64,000 bases of DNA from Flavobacteriaceae bacterium (GTDB lineage: Bacteria; Bacteroidota; Bacteroidia; Flavobacteriales; Flavobacteriaceae). Under the pieces are notes generated by a model. It worked only from the letters and a program-made list of their open reading frames with translations, was not told where the DNA came from and searched no databases. Positions 53,593 to 64,000 of this stretch are shown in pieces. The stretch covers positions 37,960 through 101,959 of the forward strand of contig JABHWD010000015.1 of NCBI GenBank assembly GCA_018657955.1, in the 5' to 3' direction. The position numbers and the translations under genes were made by a program. Each line of letters starts with the position of its first letter. Within the stretch, counting starts at the first letter, position 1.

Positions 53593-55116
53593 TTAGTGTT
53601 TAAAATGTCTAATACCAGTAAAAATCATTGATAAATTATTTTTCTCACAATATTCTATAGTGAGATTATCTTTTATAGATCCTCCAGGTTGAATAATTGA
53701 GGATATACCAGCTTTATGTGCTATTTCAACACAGTCAGGGAATGGAAAAAATGCATCGCTAGCCATAACAGCACCGCTTAGATCAAAATTAAATTTCTTT
53801 GCCTTATTGATGGCTTGATTTAAAGCGTCAACTCTGCTAGTTTGGCCGGTTCCACTTGCTAATAATTGTTTATTTTTTACAAGAACTATAGTATTTGATT
53901 TTGTATTTTTAGAAATTTTTGAAGCAAATAATAAATCTTGAATTTCATTTTGATTAGGCTTTTTTAAGGTTGGATAGCTCAAAATTTCTTGGGAATCACT
54001 AATGGCGTCACAATCTTGTTGAAGGAAGCCGTTTAAACAAGATCTTATTAAAGATTTTTTTTCTGGAAATTTCTTTAGTATTAGAATAATTCTATTTTTT
54101 TTTTCTTTTAAAACTTCCATTGCATCTTGATGAATTTTTGGAGCTATTACTACCTCACAAAATAAATCATTAATAGTAGATGCAGTTGATTTATTAATAT
54201 CAGAATTAGAAATTAATACTCCACCAAAAGCTGAAATTGGATCTGCAGCCAAGGCGTCTTTATATGCATCTTCAATTGTATTTCTTATTGCAAGTCCGCA
54301 GGCATTATTATGTTTTAGAATGGCAAAAGTTGGCTTTTCATCCTTAAATTCTGAAATTAAATCAATTGCAGAATCAATATCTAATAAATTATTATAGCTT
54401 AATTCTTTTCCATGAATTTTTTCAATTATATCATCTATATCGCCAAAGAAACTTCCTTTTTGATGAGGGTTTTCACCATATCTTAGTGTAATTTCTTTTT
54501 TATCTTTTAAACTAAAATCATCTTTGCTATTATTAAAATAGTTATATATAGCTCTATCATATTTAGATGAATTTTTAAATGCACTAAGCGCAAACTGTTT
54601 TCTATCTTCAATTGATAATGTTCCGTCTTTTTTTAAATATAATTCTAGGAAATTAGAATAATCATTGATTGATGATAGGCAAGTTACATCCTTAAAGTTT
54701 TTTCCAGCGGCTCTTATTAGCGCTATACCGCCAATATCAATTTTTTCAATTATCTCATCTTCTGAGCCCCCTGCTTGAACTGTTTTTTTAAATGGATATA
54801 AGTCTACTATTACTAAGTCAATTGAAGGAATTTCAAATTTTTTAGTTTCCTGCATATCTTGGGCTAATTCTCTTCTTGAGAGTATCCCTCCAAAAATTTT
54901 AGGGTGTAATGTTTTAACTCTGCCACCCAAAATTGAAGGGTAATTAGTAATGTCTTCAACCTTTATAGGATTGTATCCCAAATTTAAGATATATTCATAG
55001 GTGCCTCCAGTTGAATATATCTTAACATTTCTTTTATTAAGTTCCTTAATTATAGGCTCAATTCCTTTTTTAGAAAAAACGGAAATTAATGCAGATTCAA
55101 TATTTTTTTCACTCAT
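53593..55116 (-). CDS. purH: Bifunctional AICAR transformylase/IMP cyclohydrolase
   Basis: Catalyses the last two steps of IMP synthesis, using 10-formyl-tetrahydrofolate. 507 aa. The N-terminal MGS-like cyclohydrolase domain has IYSTGGTYEYIL, NYPSILGGRVKTLHPKIFGGIL and VIVDLYPF; the C-terminal transformylase domain has LRYGENPHQKGSFF, ILKHNNACGLAI, ADPISAFGGVL and the C-terminal AMASDAFFPFPDCVE, IIQPGGSIKD. It is divergent from the TonB receptor gene with a 65 bp spacer. Confidence 0.97.
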   Translation of the reverse strand: MSEKNIESALISVFSKKGIEPIIKELNKRNVKIYSTGGTYEYILNLGYNPIKVEDITNYPSILGGRVKTLHPKIFGGILSRRELAQDMQETKKFEIPSIDLVIVDLYPFKKTVQAGGSEDEIIEKIDIGGIALIRAAGKNFKDVTCLSSINDYSNFLELYLKKDGTLSIEDRKQFALSAFKNSSKYDRAIYNYFNNSKDDFSLKDKKEITLRYGENPHQKGSFFGDIDDIIEKIHGKELSYNNLLDIDSAIDLISEFKDEKPTFAILKHNNACGLAIRNTIEDAYKDALAADPISAFGGVLISNSDINKSTASTINDLFCEVVIAPKIHQDAMEVLKEKKNRIILILKKFPEKKSLIRSCLNGFLQQDCDAISDSQEILSYPTLKKPNQNEIQDLLFASKISKNTKSNTIVLVKNKQLLASGTGQTSRVDALNQAINKAKKFNFDLSGAVMASDAFFPFPDCVEIAHKAGISSIIQPGGSIKDNLTIEYCEKNNLSMIFTGIRHFKH

Positions 55117-55166
55117 TTTTTAGATAATAAAATGTTAATTTAGTGGCAGACTAAATTTAGTAATTG

Positions 55167-55174
55167 TAAATTTG
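55167..55174 (+). promoter_or_regulatory. Candidate -7 element of the metal-linked TonB receptor gene
   Basis: Exact TAAATTTG ending 7 bp before the ATG, so transcripts would be leaderless or nearly so. No TTG is at the expected -33 distance. Confidence 0.4.
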
Positions 55175-55181
55175 TATTCCA

Positions 55182-57239
55182 ATGAAAACAAAGATCTATT
55201 TATTAAACTTTCTACTTTTTTTATCACTATTATCTTTTGGTCAATCTGACGATGAAACTAATCTTGATGAAGTTACTTTGAGTTATAATAAAAAATCATC
55301 TAAGGTTTCTTTTTTAAATTCAAAAAATATAACAATTTTAAGTTCTGATGAATTATTAAAAGCAGCATGCTGTAATTTATCTGAAAGTTTTGAAACAACT
55401 CCTTCAATAGATGTTAATTTTTCTGATGCTATTTCCGGAACTAAACAAATTAAAATGTTAGGATTAAGTAGTCCAAATATTTTAATATCTATTGAAAACA
55501 TTCCATCAGTAAGAGGAGCTCTTCAATCTCATGGACTTAATTATATTCCTGGTACGTGGATTGAAAGTATTCAAATAACTAAAGGAGCCGGTAGTGTAGT
55601 AAACGGATTTGAAAGTATTACAGGACAAATAAATGCAGAACTTAGAAAACCTATTAATGATGATAAGTTATTTGTAAATCTTTACGCTTCAGAAATGGAA
55701 AGATATGAGTTAAATACTCACTACAATACCAAATTATCAAATAATTGGGACTATGGATTGTATTTTCATGCTAATACAAAAAACAGTAGTGATGATAGAA
55801 ATGATGATGGATTTAGAGACACTCCAACAGGTGATCAAATTAATATCTATAATAGATTCCAGTATACTAATGCAATAAAAGGATTAGTCAGTTTTATTGA
55901 TTTTAATTTTGTAAATGATAAAAGAGTTTTTGGACAAAACGGGTACATAGATGGTCCATCAATATTTGAGCTTCCATTTTCATCATATTGGGGGGGATTC
56001 ACAAATTCTACAAATTTTAAAGGCAATTTTAAATTGGGATATGTAAATCCTAATATTCCATATCAATCATTAGGTTTTCAGTTTTCATACACTAATTTTT
56101 CTCAAGGTTCAGATTTTGGGTTTAATATTCATGATGTAGATCAGAAGAGTATTTATGCAAATTTAGTCTACAATTCTATAATTGGAGATACTAGACATAA
56201 GATTAAAACTGGATTTTCTTTTAGTTATGACAAATATGATGAGTTTGTAGATAATTTGAGAATTCAAAATTTCGATTTAGACAGAAAAGAATATTCTTAT
56301 GGAGGTTATTTTGAATATAGTTATGATGATTTGGATAAAATAAATTTGTCTGCTGGGATCAGATATGATGATCACAATATAATAGGAGGATTTTTAACTC
56401 CAAGACTACACTTAAATTATTTAATTTTTTCTAAAACCTCACTGAAAATATCAGCAGGAAAAGGTACTAGAATGGCAAATATATTTTCTGAAAATCAAAA
56501 ACTTTTTTATAGCTCTAGAGTTATCTCAATAGTTAACTCAAATTTTGATAGTGGAAATAATTATTTTGATTTAAAGCCTGAATCTGCTTGGAATTATGGA
56601 GCTTCATTAATAAATAGCTTTAGATTGTTTGACAATAATGCTCAATTAATTTTAGATTATTATTTTACTGATTTTGAAAACCAAGTTATTGTAGACTGGG
56701 AAACTCCCTCTAAAATTTCATTTTACAATTTAGAAGGAAAAAGTTTTGCAAAGAGTTTTCAAGCTCAACTCAGCTATGAACTTACAAGCAATATTAATAT
56801 ACTTTCAGCTTATAAAATTTCTGAAGTTAAGACTGATTATAGGTCTGGAAGATTAGATAAACCCTTAACTCCGAAAAATAGATTTTTCTTTAACTTGTCT
56901 TATGAGAGTAATAGAAAAAGTAATGGTTCTTTATGGAAATATGATTTTACTTATAACTGGCTTGGTAAACAACGTTTTCCATCTACGGTAAATAATCCTG
57001 ATGAATATAGAATGGGTAAATTCTCACCAGAGATTAATTTAATAAATACTCAATTAACCAAAGTCTTTAGTAAATCTTTTGAGACGTATTTGGGAGTTGA
57101 AAATTTAACTAATTATAAGCAGATGAATCCAATAATAGCAAATGATGATCCATTTGGGGAGTATTTTGATTCAACATTTGTTTATGGGCCAATATTTGGA
57201 AGAATGTATTATCTTGGACTTAGATATAGAATTAATTAA
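55182..57239 (+). CDS. TonB-dependent receptor with a cysteine-pair plug, metal-uptake type
   Basis: 685 aa. Signal peptide (residues 1-20, ending SLLSFG) and then directly a TonB plug: LKAACCNLSESFETTPSIDVNFSDA (Cys63-Cys64), KQIKMLGLSSPNILISIENIP, GTWIESIQITKGAGSVVNGFESITGQINAEL, followed by a barrel ending YYLGLRYRIN. The usual carboxypeptidase-like N-terminal domain is absent. I remember the ACCNLSESFETNPSVDV plug from receptors encoded next to heavy-metal-associated (HMA) proteins, as here (3 bp to the next gene). Copper or another thiophilic metal is the likely cargo, but this is inference. Confidence 0.85.
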   Translation: MKTKIYLLNFLLFLSLLSFGQSDDETNLDEVTLSYNKKSSKVSFLNSKNITILSSDELLKAACCNLSESFETTPSIDVNFSDAISGTKQIKMLGLSSPNILISIENIPSVRGALQSHGLNYIPGTWIESIQITKGAGSVVNGFESITGQINAELRKPINDDKLFVNLYASEMERYELNTHYNTKLSNNWDYGLYFHANTKNSSDDRNDDGFRDTPTGDQINIYNRFQYTNAIKGLVSFIDFNFVNDKRVFGQNGYIDGPSIFELPFSSYWGGFTNSTNFKGNFKLGYVNPNIPYQSLGFQFSYTNFSQGSDFGFNIHDVDQKSIYANLVYNSIIGDTRHKIKTGFSFSYDKYDEFVDNLRIQNFDLDRKEYSYGGYFEYSYDDLDKINLSAGIRYDDHNIIGGFLTPRLHLNYLIFSKTSLKISAGKGTRMANIFSENQKLFYSSRVISIVNSNFDSGNNYFDLKPESAWNYGASLINSFRLFDNNAQLILDYYFTDFENQVIVDWETPSKISFYNLEGKSFAKSFQAQLSYELTSNINILSAYKISEVKTDYRSGRLDKPLTPKNRFFFNLSYESNRKSNGSLWKYDFTYNWLGKQRFPSTVNNPDEYRMGKFSPEINLINTQLTKVFSKSFETYLGVENLTNYKQMNPIIANDDPFGEYFDSTFVYGPIFGRMYYLGLRYRIN

Positions 57240-57242
57240 TTC

Positions 57243-57608
57243 ATGAAAAACATACTTTTTGCTCTAATTGTATTGAGTTATAGTTCAATATTTTCACAAA
57301 CACAGATTGAAACCTTTTTTGTTAATGGAGTATGCGGAATGTGTAAAGATAGAATTGAAAAATCTTGTATAAAAGTTGAAGGGATTAAGATGGTAAATTG
57401 GAATCTTGACAATAGGCAGATTAAAGTTATTTACAATAAAAAGAAAATTGATTTACCACAAATACATAGTTTTATTGCCTCTATAGGCCATGATACTGAT
57501 ATGATAACGGCATCAGAAAAATCATATAACTCACTAGATGAGTGTTGTAAATATCGTGATGAGAATATAGTAATAGATCATAAAAAAAAGGGTATCAATA
57601 ATAATTAA
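57243..57608 (+). CDS. Exported heavy-metal-associated (HMA) domain protein
   Basis: 121 aa. Signal peptide (residues 1-18, ending SSIFSQ) and then a ferredoxin-like HMA domain with the metal-binding CGMC at residues 31-34 (VNGVCGMCKDRIEKSC), VEGIKMVNWNLDNRQIKV and IGHDTDMITASEKSY. A further Cys pair (LDECCKYRDE) lies near the C-terminus. It probably binds Cu(I) or a similar ion in the periplasm and works with the receptor encoded 3 bp upstream. Its last codons form part of the groL terminator. Confidence 0.88.
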   Translation: MKNILFALIVLSYSSIFSQTQIETFFVNGVCGMCKDRIEKSCIKVEGIKMVNWNLDNRQIKVIYNKKKIDLPQIHSFIASIGHDTDMITASEKSYNSLDECCKYRDENIVIDHKKKGINNN

Positions 57609-57616
57609 CACCCTTT
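57582..57616 (-). terminator. Intrinsic terminator of groS-groL (minus strand)
   Basis: Minus-strand stem AAAGGGT (57616-57610) / ACCCTTT (57593-57587), 16 nt loop, followed on the minus strand by a run of eight T (complement of the A tract 57582-57589). It lies 25 bp after the groL stop and is embedded in the last codons of the convergent HMA gene. The plus strand lacks a good T run. Confidence 0.7.
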
Positions 57617-57640
57617 CTCCTATATTATAAAATATAATCT

Positions 57641-59568
<1,928 letters not shown>

Positions 59569-59623
59569 AATTATCTATTTTTTTTGTTTGTAAAGTTTCT
59601 TTAATTCTTCAATACTATTTTCA

Positions 59624-59653
59624 CAAATTATGCCAGAAATAAAATGCTGACAA
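59624..59653 (-). promoter_or_regulatory. Promoter of groS-groL
   Basis: On the minus strand, TTG (59653-59651), a 20 bp spacer, then TAATTTG (59630-59624), one base shorter than TAnnTTTG. Initiation about 50 nt before the groS ATG. Confidence 0.5.
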
Positions 59654-59686
59654 ACTTGCAGTTTATAAGAACATTAAAAAAGGTTC

Positions 59687-60031
59687 TTATTGATCTACTT
59701 TATCAATATCAAATATATTATCCTGATTTGGGAGAGGTAATTCTTCTTCAAAAGCTTCATTAGAGTCTAAGGCCTTAGACTCATTTGTGATTTCAGATTG
59801 GTTAAATGCAATATTTGAGAGCAAAATTAAACCTAGCAATAATCCACCTAATGTCCAGGTACTTTTATCTAAAAAATCGGTAGTTTGTTTAACCCCTCCT
59901 AACTGTTGAGTGCCACCTCCACCAAATGACGAAGACAGTCCACCACCTTTAGGGTTTTGAACCATTATTACAAGAACTAGCAGGAATGCTACTAGTACAA
60001 TAAGAATCAAAAAAATTGAATACGTTCCCAT
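59687..60031 (-). CDS. secG: Preprotein translocase subunit SecG
   Basis: Small SecYEG partner that helps the SecA cycle. 114 aa: first membrane helix (residues 5-25), the conserved MVQNPKGGGLSSSFGGGGTQQLGGVKQTTDFLDK loop (about 25-58) and a second helix (about 59-76), then an acidic tail. In the minus-strand group lptE, TPR protein, secG. The 8 bp inverted repeat ATAAGAAC/GTTCTTAT (59665-59690) spans its stop codon but has no U-run. Confidence 0.93.
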   Translation of the reverse strand: MGTYSIFLILIVLVAFLLVLVIMVQNPKGGGLSSSFGGGGTQQLGGVKQTTDFLDKSTWTLGGLLLGLILLSNIAFNQSEITNESKALDSNEAFEEELPLPNQDNIFDIDKVDQ

Positions 60032-60038
60032 CTGTTGA

Positions 60039-60704
60039 TTAATTAGATTTTTTTATTTTTTTTATTTGGTCTGCAAAGTAACTACTTTTTTTTGGAAATT
60101 TCAAACTTAATATTTTATAGGATTGTATTGCTTTTTCATAGTTTTTTTGACTTAAATATAGTTTTGCTAGAGTTTCAGTCATCAAATTATTATGATTGTT
60201 TTTATAAACAACATCTTGATCATAATTTTTATCAATTTGATCGCTTGGTATAATTTCATGATTAGAGCTAATAAATTTGTTTAAAATATTTTCCTTTTTT
60301 GAATTTCTCTTAATAGGTTTAAATTTTGATATGGTAAGCCATTCTGCAAATGGATGCATCTCATCTTTTTTAAATTCTACAATTTGATCCTTTGTTTTTT
60401 CTTTCTTTTTATCAAGTAATTCAACAATTTTTAGTTCATTTTCATTAAATACAATTTTCTCTTGCTGAAATTCATTAGATGTTATAAAATCAAATAATAT
60501 ACTTCTATCTGTAGTATATGCTGCAGTAAGTTTTAGTTCTTGATTATATTTAAAATTTTCACTGTTTTTTAAAATCTTTAGATAGATTGCTCTAGAAGAT
60601 TGAAAAAATGGAAAATCTTTAATTAATGAATTAATAAACCCTATTTGCTCTTTATTAATTTCACTTGGATTCTGCAATATGTTTATATATTCGTTTTTAT
60701 TCAT
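60039..60704 (-). CDS. Hypothetical protein with a C-terminal TPR motif
   Basis: 221 aa, cytoplasmic (no signal peptide). The N-terminal helical part (IGFINSLIKDFPFFQSSRAIYLKILKN) and HPFAEWLTISKF near 117 look like the flavobacterial TPR protein that I recall between lptE and secG. The single TPR-like repeat is ETLAKLYLSQKNYEKAIQSYKILSLKFP near the C-terminus. Function unknown. It is 3 bp after lptE and 7 bp before secG, so it is co-transcribed with envelope and export genes. Confidence 0.8.
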   Translation of the reverse strand: MNKNEYINILQNPSEINKEQIGFINSLIKDFPFFQSSRAIYLKILKNSENFKYNQELKLTAAYTTDRSILFDFITSNEFQQEKIVFNENELKIVELLDKKKEKTKDQIVEFKKDEMHPFAEWLTISKFKPIKRNSKKENILNKFISSNHEIIPSDQIDKNYDQDVVYKNNHNNLMTETLAKLYLSQKNYEKAIQSYKILSLKFPKKSSYFADQIKKIKKSN

Positions 60705-60707
60705 AGT

Positions 60708-61217
60708 CTACCATTTTGCTAATGAAGCATTAAATACATCTTGAGTAATCCTTTCAAAAATTTCATCTATTGCTGTATCTTTTTGTGATCCGATTAATTG
60801 AGAGCTTCCCGGATAATCATAATAAAATGAAAATCGTTTTTCGAATTCAGCTTCGGGATCACTTTTGTCAAAAAATCTAACATTAACACTTATTGTTAAG
60901 CGGTTTTGTGCAGCAGTATTATTTGCAGTTGCAGTTGTTGGAGATATTCTGTATTCAACGATATCTCCTTCATATAAAAGATCTCCATTTGACTTAACAA
61001 GATCCAGACTCGTTTGATTAATTAATAAATCTATTAATTTATTAGTAAAATCTCTATCAATACCAGGCTCTATCAAGGTTGAATTATTTTGAAAATAATT
61101 TACTTGAAATGTCTTTGTCTCAGGAGAAATTGATGCCCCAGTTAATGAGTATTTAACACTACAGCTCCAGAATACTAGAGAGAATATAAATAATACGATT
61201 TTTAAGTTAGTTCTCAT
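60708..61217 (-). CDS. lptE: LPS assembly lipoprotein LptE
   Basis: Outer-membrane lipoprotein that plugs the LptD barrel and helps insert LPS. 169 aa. Lipoprotein signal with Cys19 (LVFWSC), then YSLTGASISPETKTFQVNYFQNNS, the LptE hallmark in Bacteroidota as I recall it, and DFTNKLIDLLINQTSLDLVKSNGDLLYEGDIVEYRISP. Its start is 21 bp after the end of the sigma-54-type regulator gene. Together with waaA and bamA it places LPS and outer-membrane assembly functions in this window. Confidence 0.9.
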   Translation of the reverse strand: MRTNLKIVLFIFSLVFWSCSVKYSLTGASISPETKTFQVNYFQNNSTLIEPGIDRDFTNKLIDLLINQTSLDLVKSNGDLLYEGDIVEYRISPTTATANNTAAQNRLTISVNVRFFDKSDPEAEFEKRFSFYYDYPGSSQLIGSQKDTAIDEIFERITQDVFNASLAKW

Positions 61218-61238
61218 TATAGTGACTAATATAATTTT

Positions 61239-62483
61239 TTATAAGTTAAACTGCTTTATTTTTCTATATAATGTACGCTCACTTATACCCAGCTCTTTAG
61301 CAGCAAGCTTCCTTCTTCCTTTATGCTTTTCAAGAGATTTTTTAATTAATTCTAACTCTTTATCATGTATCGAAAGAGATTCTGCATTTATTTCTTCAGC
61401 ATAATCAAATTCTGATTTTTTCTCATTATTATTTTTTTGTTCAGTAATTGGCACTACTTGTATTTGATCATCACTTATTTGTTTTTCAGCTCTAGAGTTG
61501 TAAATCTTCTTTATTAAATGTTCATTGTTTTCTTTAAATTCAGAAATATTACTAGATTCCATTAATTCCATAGTTAGCTTTTTTAAATCATTTAGATCGC
61601 CCTTCATATCAAATAAAACTTTATATAAAATTTCTCTTTCTGAGTTGAAATCATTTGAATTTTCTTTTTTTGATATTATTGCTGGTAAGCTACTATCTGC
61701 CCATTTTGGCAAGTAATCTATAAGAGTTTGATTGCTAATAGATCTATCTTCTTCTAAAACAGATAATTGCTCAGCTATATTTTTTAATTGCCTAATATTG
61801 CCGTTCCATCTGTAATTTATCAATGTTTTTATAGCATCATCCTCTAATTTTATTGAAGGCATGCTATATCGTTTTGCAAAATCACTAGAGAATTTCCTAA
61901 ATAGTAAATGTATGTCATCTTTTCTCTCTCTTAACGGGGGAATGTTAATTTCAATTGTACTTAACCTATAATATAAATCTTCTCTAAACTTATTGTTTTT
62001 AATTGCCTTTTGCATATTAAGATTTGTTGCAGCTACTATTCTTACATTAGTTTTCTGGACTTTACTTGATCCAACTTTGATAAATTCTCCATTTTCTAGA
62101 ACCCTTAATAGCCTTACTTGAGTAGTTAAAGGGAGTTCTCCAACTTCATCTAAAAATATTGTTCCGCCATCAGCAACTTCAAAATACCCATTTCTTGATT
62201 GAGTAGCTCCCGTAAAAGCACCTTTTTCATGTCCAAACAATTCGCTGTCTATAGTACCTTCAGGAATAGCTCCACAGTTTACAGCAATATATTTTGCATG
62301 TTTTCTGTGAGATAATTGATGTGCAATTCTAGGAATATTTTCTTTGCCAACTCCACTTTCTCCGGTAACTAAAACTGAAATATCAGTAGGAGCAACCTGT
62401 TTTATCTTCTCCAGTGCTCTGTTAAGGCCAGTATCATTGCCAATTATACTGAATCTCTGTTTAATAGCTTGAATTGATTCCAT
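61239..62483 (-). CDS. Sigma-54-interacting transcriptional regulator (AAA+, Fis-type HTH)
   Basis: 414 aa bacterial enhancer-binding protein. Walker A GESGVGKE at residues 41-48, the sigma-54-contacting GAFTGA loop at 88-93, Walker B IFLDEVGEL near 109-117, and arginine-finger region FREDLYYRL. The C-terminal Fis-like helix-turn-helix (HKGRRKLAAKELGISERTLYRKIKQF) binds DNA. There is no N-terminal sensor domain, so activity may be set by level or by a partner. It lies 5 bp after miaB and precedes lptE; I recall this order in related genomes. Targets are unknown. Confidence 0.93.
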   Translation of the reverse strand: MESIQAIKQRFSIIGNDTGLNRALEKIKQVAPTDISVLVTGESGVGKENIPRIAHQLSHRKHAKYIAVNCGAIPEGTIDSELFGHEKGAFTGATQSRNGYFEVADGGTIFLDEVGELPLTTQVRLLRVLENGEFIKVGSSKVQKTNVRIVAATNLNMQKAIKNNKFREDLYYRLSTIEINIPPLRERKDDIHLLFRKFSSDFAKRYSMPSIKLEDDAIKTLINYRWNGNIRQLKNIAEQLSVLEEDRSISNQTLIDYLPKWADSSLPAIISKKENSNDFNSEREILYKVLFDMKGDLNDLKKLTMELMESSNISEFKENNEHLIKKIYNSRAEKQISDDQIQVVPITEQKNNNEKKSEFDYAEEINAESLSIHDKELELIKKSLEKHKGRRKLAAKELGISERTLYRKIKQFNL

Positions 62484-62488
62484 AATAT

Positions 62489-63964
62489 TTAGTTATTTTT
62501 TGAATATCCAATTGCATTCCCTAGTAAGGTGGCGCTAGTACAATCAGTTATTTTTACATTGACAAAATCCCCAACATTGTAATTTTCTTTAGGAAAAACT
62601 ACCACTGTGTTTTCATTATTTCTACCGCTCCAATACAATTGTGATTTTTTTGAAGTTTTTTCTATTAAAACTTCAACTTTTTTATTTAAAAATTCTTTTG
62701 TTCTGTGTAAACTATGTTTTTGTTGCAATTCCACAATCTCTTCTAATCTCCTCTTTTTTGTAGCCTCATTAACATCATCTGCTAATTTGCGCTGAGCAAG
62801 AGTTCCAGGTCTTTCAGAATATTTATACATATACCCAAATGAGTATTTTATAGTTTCCATTAGACCTAATGTTTGTTTATGATCTTCTTCTGATTCACCA
62901 GGGAAGCCTACAATTATATCTTGACTTATACTGCAGTTAGGAATAATTTGTTTAATTCTATCGATCAAATCAATGTATTCTTCTCTTGAATGCTGCCTAT
63001 TCATTGCTTTTAGAATCTTGTTACTACCACTTTGAACAGGTAAATGTATGTGATTGCATATATTATCGTATTTAGCCATGATATTTATTACATCTATTGA
63101 CATGTCTTGAGGATTAGATGTAGAAAATCTAATTCGAATTTTAGGATGATTAATAGCACATAATTCTAATAATTTTGCAAAATTAATAGCTGTAGTTTTC
63201 TGAATTTCTGAGGCTTTATTAAGATCTTTTTTCAAACCTCCACCAAACCATAAATAGCTGTCAACATTTTGTCCAAGAAGAATTACTTCTTTATAATCTT
63301 TTTTTTCTAAATCCTTTAACTCTTCAATTATACTTTGAGGATCTCTACTTCTTTCTCTACCTCTAGTAAAGGGAACCACACAGAATGTACACATATTATC
63401 ACAGCCTCTTGTTATTGAAATAAACGCATTAACTCCATTAGAGTTTAACCTATGTGGTGAAATATCTGAATATGTTTCATCTTTTGATAGGAGTACATTT
63501 ATGGCTTTTTGACCCCTTTCTACTTTATCTATTAAATTTGGCAAGTCTTTGTATGCATCAGGACCAACAACCAGATCAACAATTTTTTCTTCTTCAATTA
63601 ATTTACTTTTCAATCGTTCTGCCATGCATCCAAGTATTCCAATTTTTAATTGTTTGTTTGATTTTTTAAGAGAATTGAATTTTTCTAATTTTTTTCTGAT
63701 AGTTTGCTCAGCTTTTTCTCTTATAGAACAGGTATTTAATAATATTAATTCTGCATCCTCTAGAATATTAGTGGTACTATAGCCACTCTTAGATAATACA
63801 GAAGCAACAATTTCACTATCGCTAAAATTCATTGCACAACCATAACTTTCTATATAGAGTTTTTTTTCTAATAAATTATTGGAACCCCTTTTATTTTTTA
63901 ATAGAGTAATTTCTCCATTATGTCGATACGGATTTTTATTTATTTTTTTTAAATCACTACTCAT
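62489..63964 (-). CDS. miaB: tRNA-2-methylthio-N6-dimethylallyladenosine synthase
   Basis: Radical-SAM methylthiotransferase acting on A37 of tRNAs reading UNN codons. 491 aa. The N-terminal UPF0004 domain has the auxiliary-cluster cysteines C43 (ESYGCAMN), C79 (NTCSIREKA) and C113 (GCMAERL); the radical-SAM motif CDNMCTFC supplies C188, C192 and C195; a TRAM domain is at the C-terminus (VEVLIEKTSKKSQLYWSGRNNENTVVVFP). The first 33 residues are a basic extension. It has a -7 element upstream at the window edge. Confidence 0.96.
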   Translation of the reverse strand: MSSDLKKINKNPYRHNGEITLLKNKRGSNNLLEKKLYIESYGCAMNFSDSEIVASVLSKSGYSTTNILEDAELILLNTCSIREKAEQTIRKKLEKFNSLKKSNKQLKIGILGCMAERLKSKLIEEEKIVDLVVGPDAYKDLPNLIDKVERGQKAINVLLSKDETYSDISPHRLNSNGVNAFISITRGCDNMCTFCVVPFTRGRERSRDPQSIIEELKDLEKKDYKEVILLGQNVDSYLWFGGGLKKDLNKASEIQKTTAINFAKLLELCAINHPKIRIRFSTSNPQDMSIDVINIMAKYDNICNHIHLPVQSGSNKILKAMNRQHSREEYIDLIDRIKQIIPNCSISQDIIVGFPGESEEDHKQTLGLMETIKYSFGYMYKYSERPGTLAQRKLADDVNEATKKRRLEEIVELQQKHSLHRTKEFLNKKVEVLIEKTSKKSQLYWSGRNNENTVVVFPKENYNVGDFVNVKITDCTSATLLGNAIGYSKNN

Positions 63965-63986
63965 GAGTAATATTTAAGATAGGGTG

Positions 63987-63994
63987 CAAATATA
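63987..63994 (-). promoter_or_regulatory. -7 element of the miaB operon promoter
   Basis: TATATTTG on the minus strand (63994-63987), an exact TAnnTTTG match, 22 bp before the miaB ATG. The -33 element would lie beyond the right edge of the window, so it cannot be checked here. Confidence 0.5.
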
Positions 63995-64000
63995 TTAAAA

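Noticed and set aside
59569..59686. CIRCE operator for HrcA upstream of groS
   Set aside because: No copy of the TTAGCACTC-N9-GAGTGCTAA inverted repeat is present.
59665..59690. 8 bp inverted repeat across the secG stop as a terminator
   Set aside because: No U-run follows on the minus strand, so I mention it only under secG.

Overview
The window is a stretch of chromosome from a low-GC (about 28% by eye), gene-dense member of the Flavobacteriia (Bacteroidota), most likely a marine lineage with a streamlined genome. The evidence is the gliding-motility pair gldB-gldC, a DUF6089/PorG-like outer-membrane protein, a secreted enzyme with a type IX secretion (T9SS) C-terminal domain, a GLPGLI-family protein beside a TonB-type receptor, a folK-deoxynucleoside kinase fusion, a K+-dependent membrane pyrophosphatase, and promoters of the Bacteroidota type (TTG, then TAnnTTTG) with almost no Shine-Dalgarno sequences. 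Most of the gene order is what I recall as normal for this class. I did not find an obvious new defence, mobile or biosynthetic system; the interesting points are individual genes.

Layout. 1-2611 (minus): nadK, porG-like, uppS and the start of bamA. 2728-7564 (plus): pdxJ, an alpha/beta hydrolase, trigger factor, clpP and clpX. 7561-12315: alternating genes with overlapping ends (GH3-like, DUF2797, queuosine-precursor transporter, folK-dNK fusion, TrmH-type methylase). 12416-15344: mutS, then tRNA-Gly(GCC) and tRNA-Leu(TAA) with a clear promoter and terminator. 15379-17526: a Tat-exported FAD oxidoreductase of clearly higher GC with an odd upstream spacer, the one block that looks acquired. 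17527-21907 (minus): DEAD-box helicase, T9SS-sorted glucose/sorbosone-type dehydrogenase, and Kdo transferase waaA, whose reading frame has no ATG, GTG or TTG at its 5' end. 22022-29876: amidohydrolase, then lspA, fabD, folA, thyA, nupC, a bifunctional nuclease, etfA and etfB. 30012-33669 (plus): pdhB and hppA with a C-terminal NTF2-like extension. 33713-39767: dNK, an exported hypothetical protein, the GLPGLI/TonB-receptor pair and a GT90-like glycosyltransferase. 39901-45867 (plus): rsgA, dtd, MazG-like, queA, rlmN, dnaG. 45869-48031: nadE, gldB, gldC. 48032-53490 (minus): the complete rod-shape operon mreB-mreC-mreD-mrdA-rodA. 53593-57608: purH, then a cysteine-bearing TonB receptor with a heavy-metal-binding partner. 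57641-63964 (minus): miaB, a sigma-54-type regulator, lptE, a TPR protein, secG, groS and groL.

How the genes work together. Envelope biogenesis dominates: undecaprenyl diphosphate (uppS), outer-membrane protein and LPS assembly (bamA, lptE, waaA), lipoprotein processing (lspA), Sec export (secG) and the elongasome. Thymidylate supply is linked across thyA (makes dihydrofolate), folA (recycles it), folK (folate synthesis), nupC (nucleoside import) and two deoxynucleoside kinases (salvage). NAD metabolism has nadE and nadK, and proteostasis has tig, clpP, clpX, groS and groL. tRNA and ribosome maturation is represented by miaB, queA, a queuosine-precursor transporter, rlmN, rsgA, dtd and a TrmH-family enzyme.

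Six convergent gene pairs overlap or abut within one base, so most transcription units have no room for a separate terminator. The few hairpin terminators I can support follow mutS, the tRNA pair, hppA/dNK and groL.
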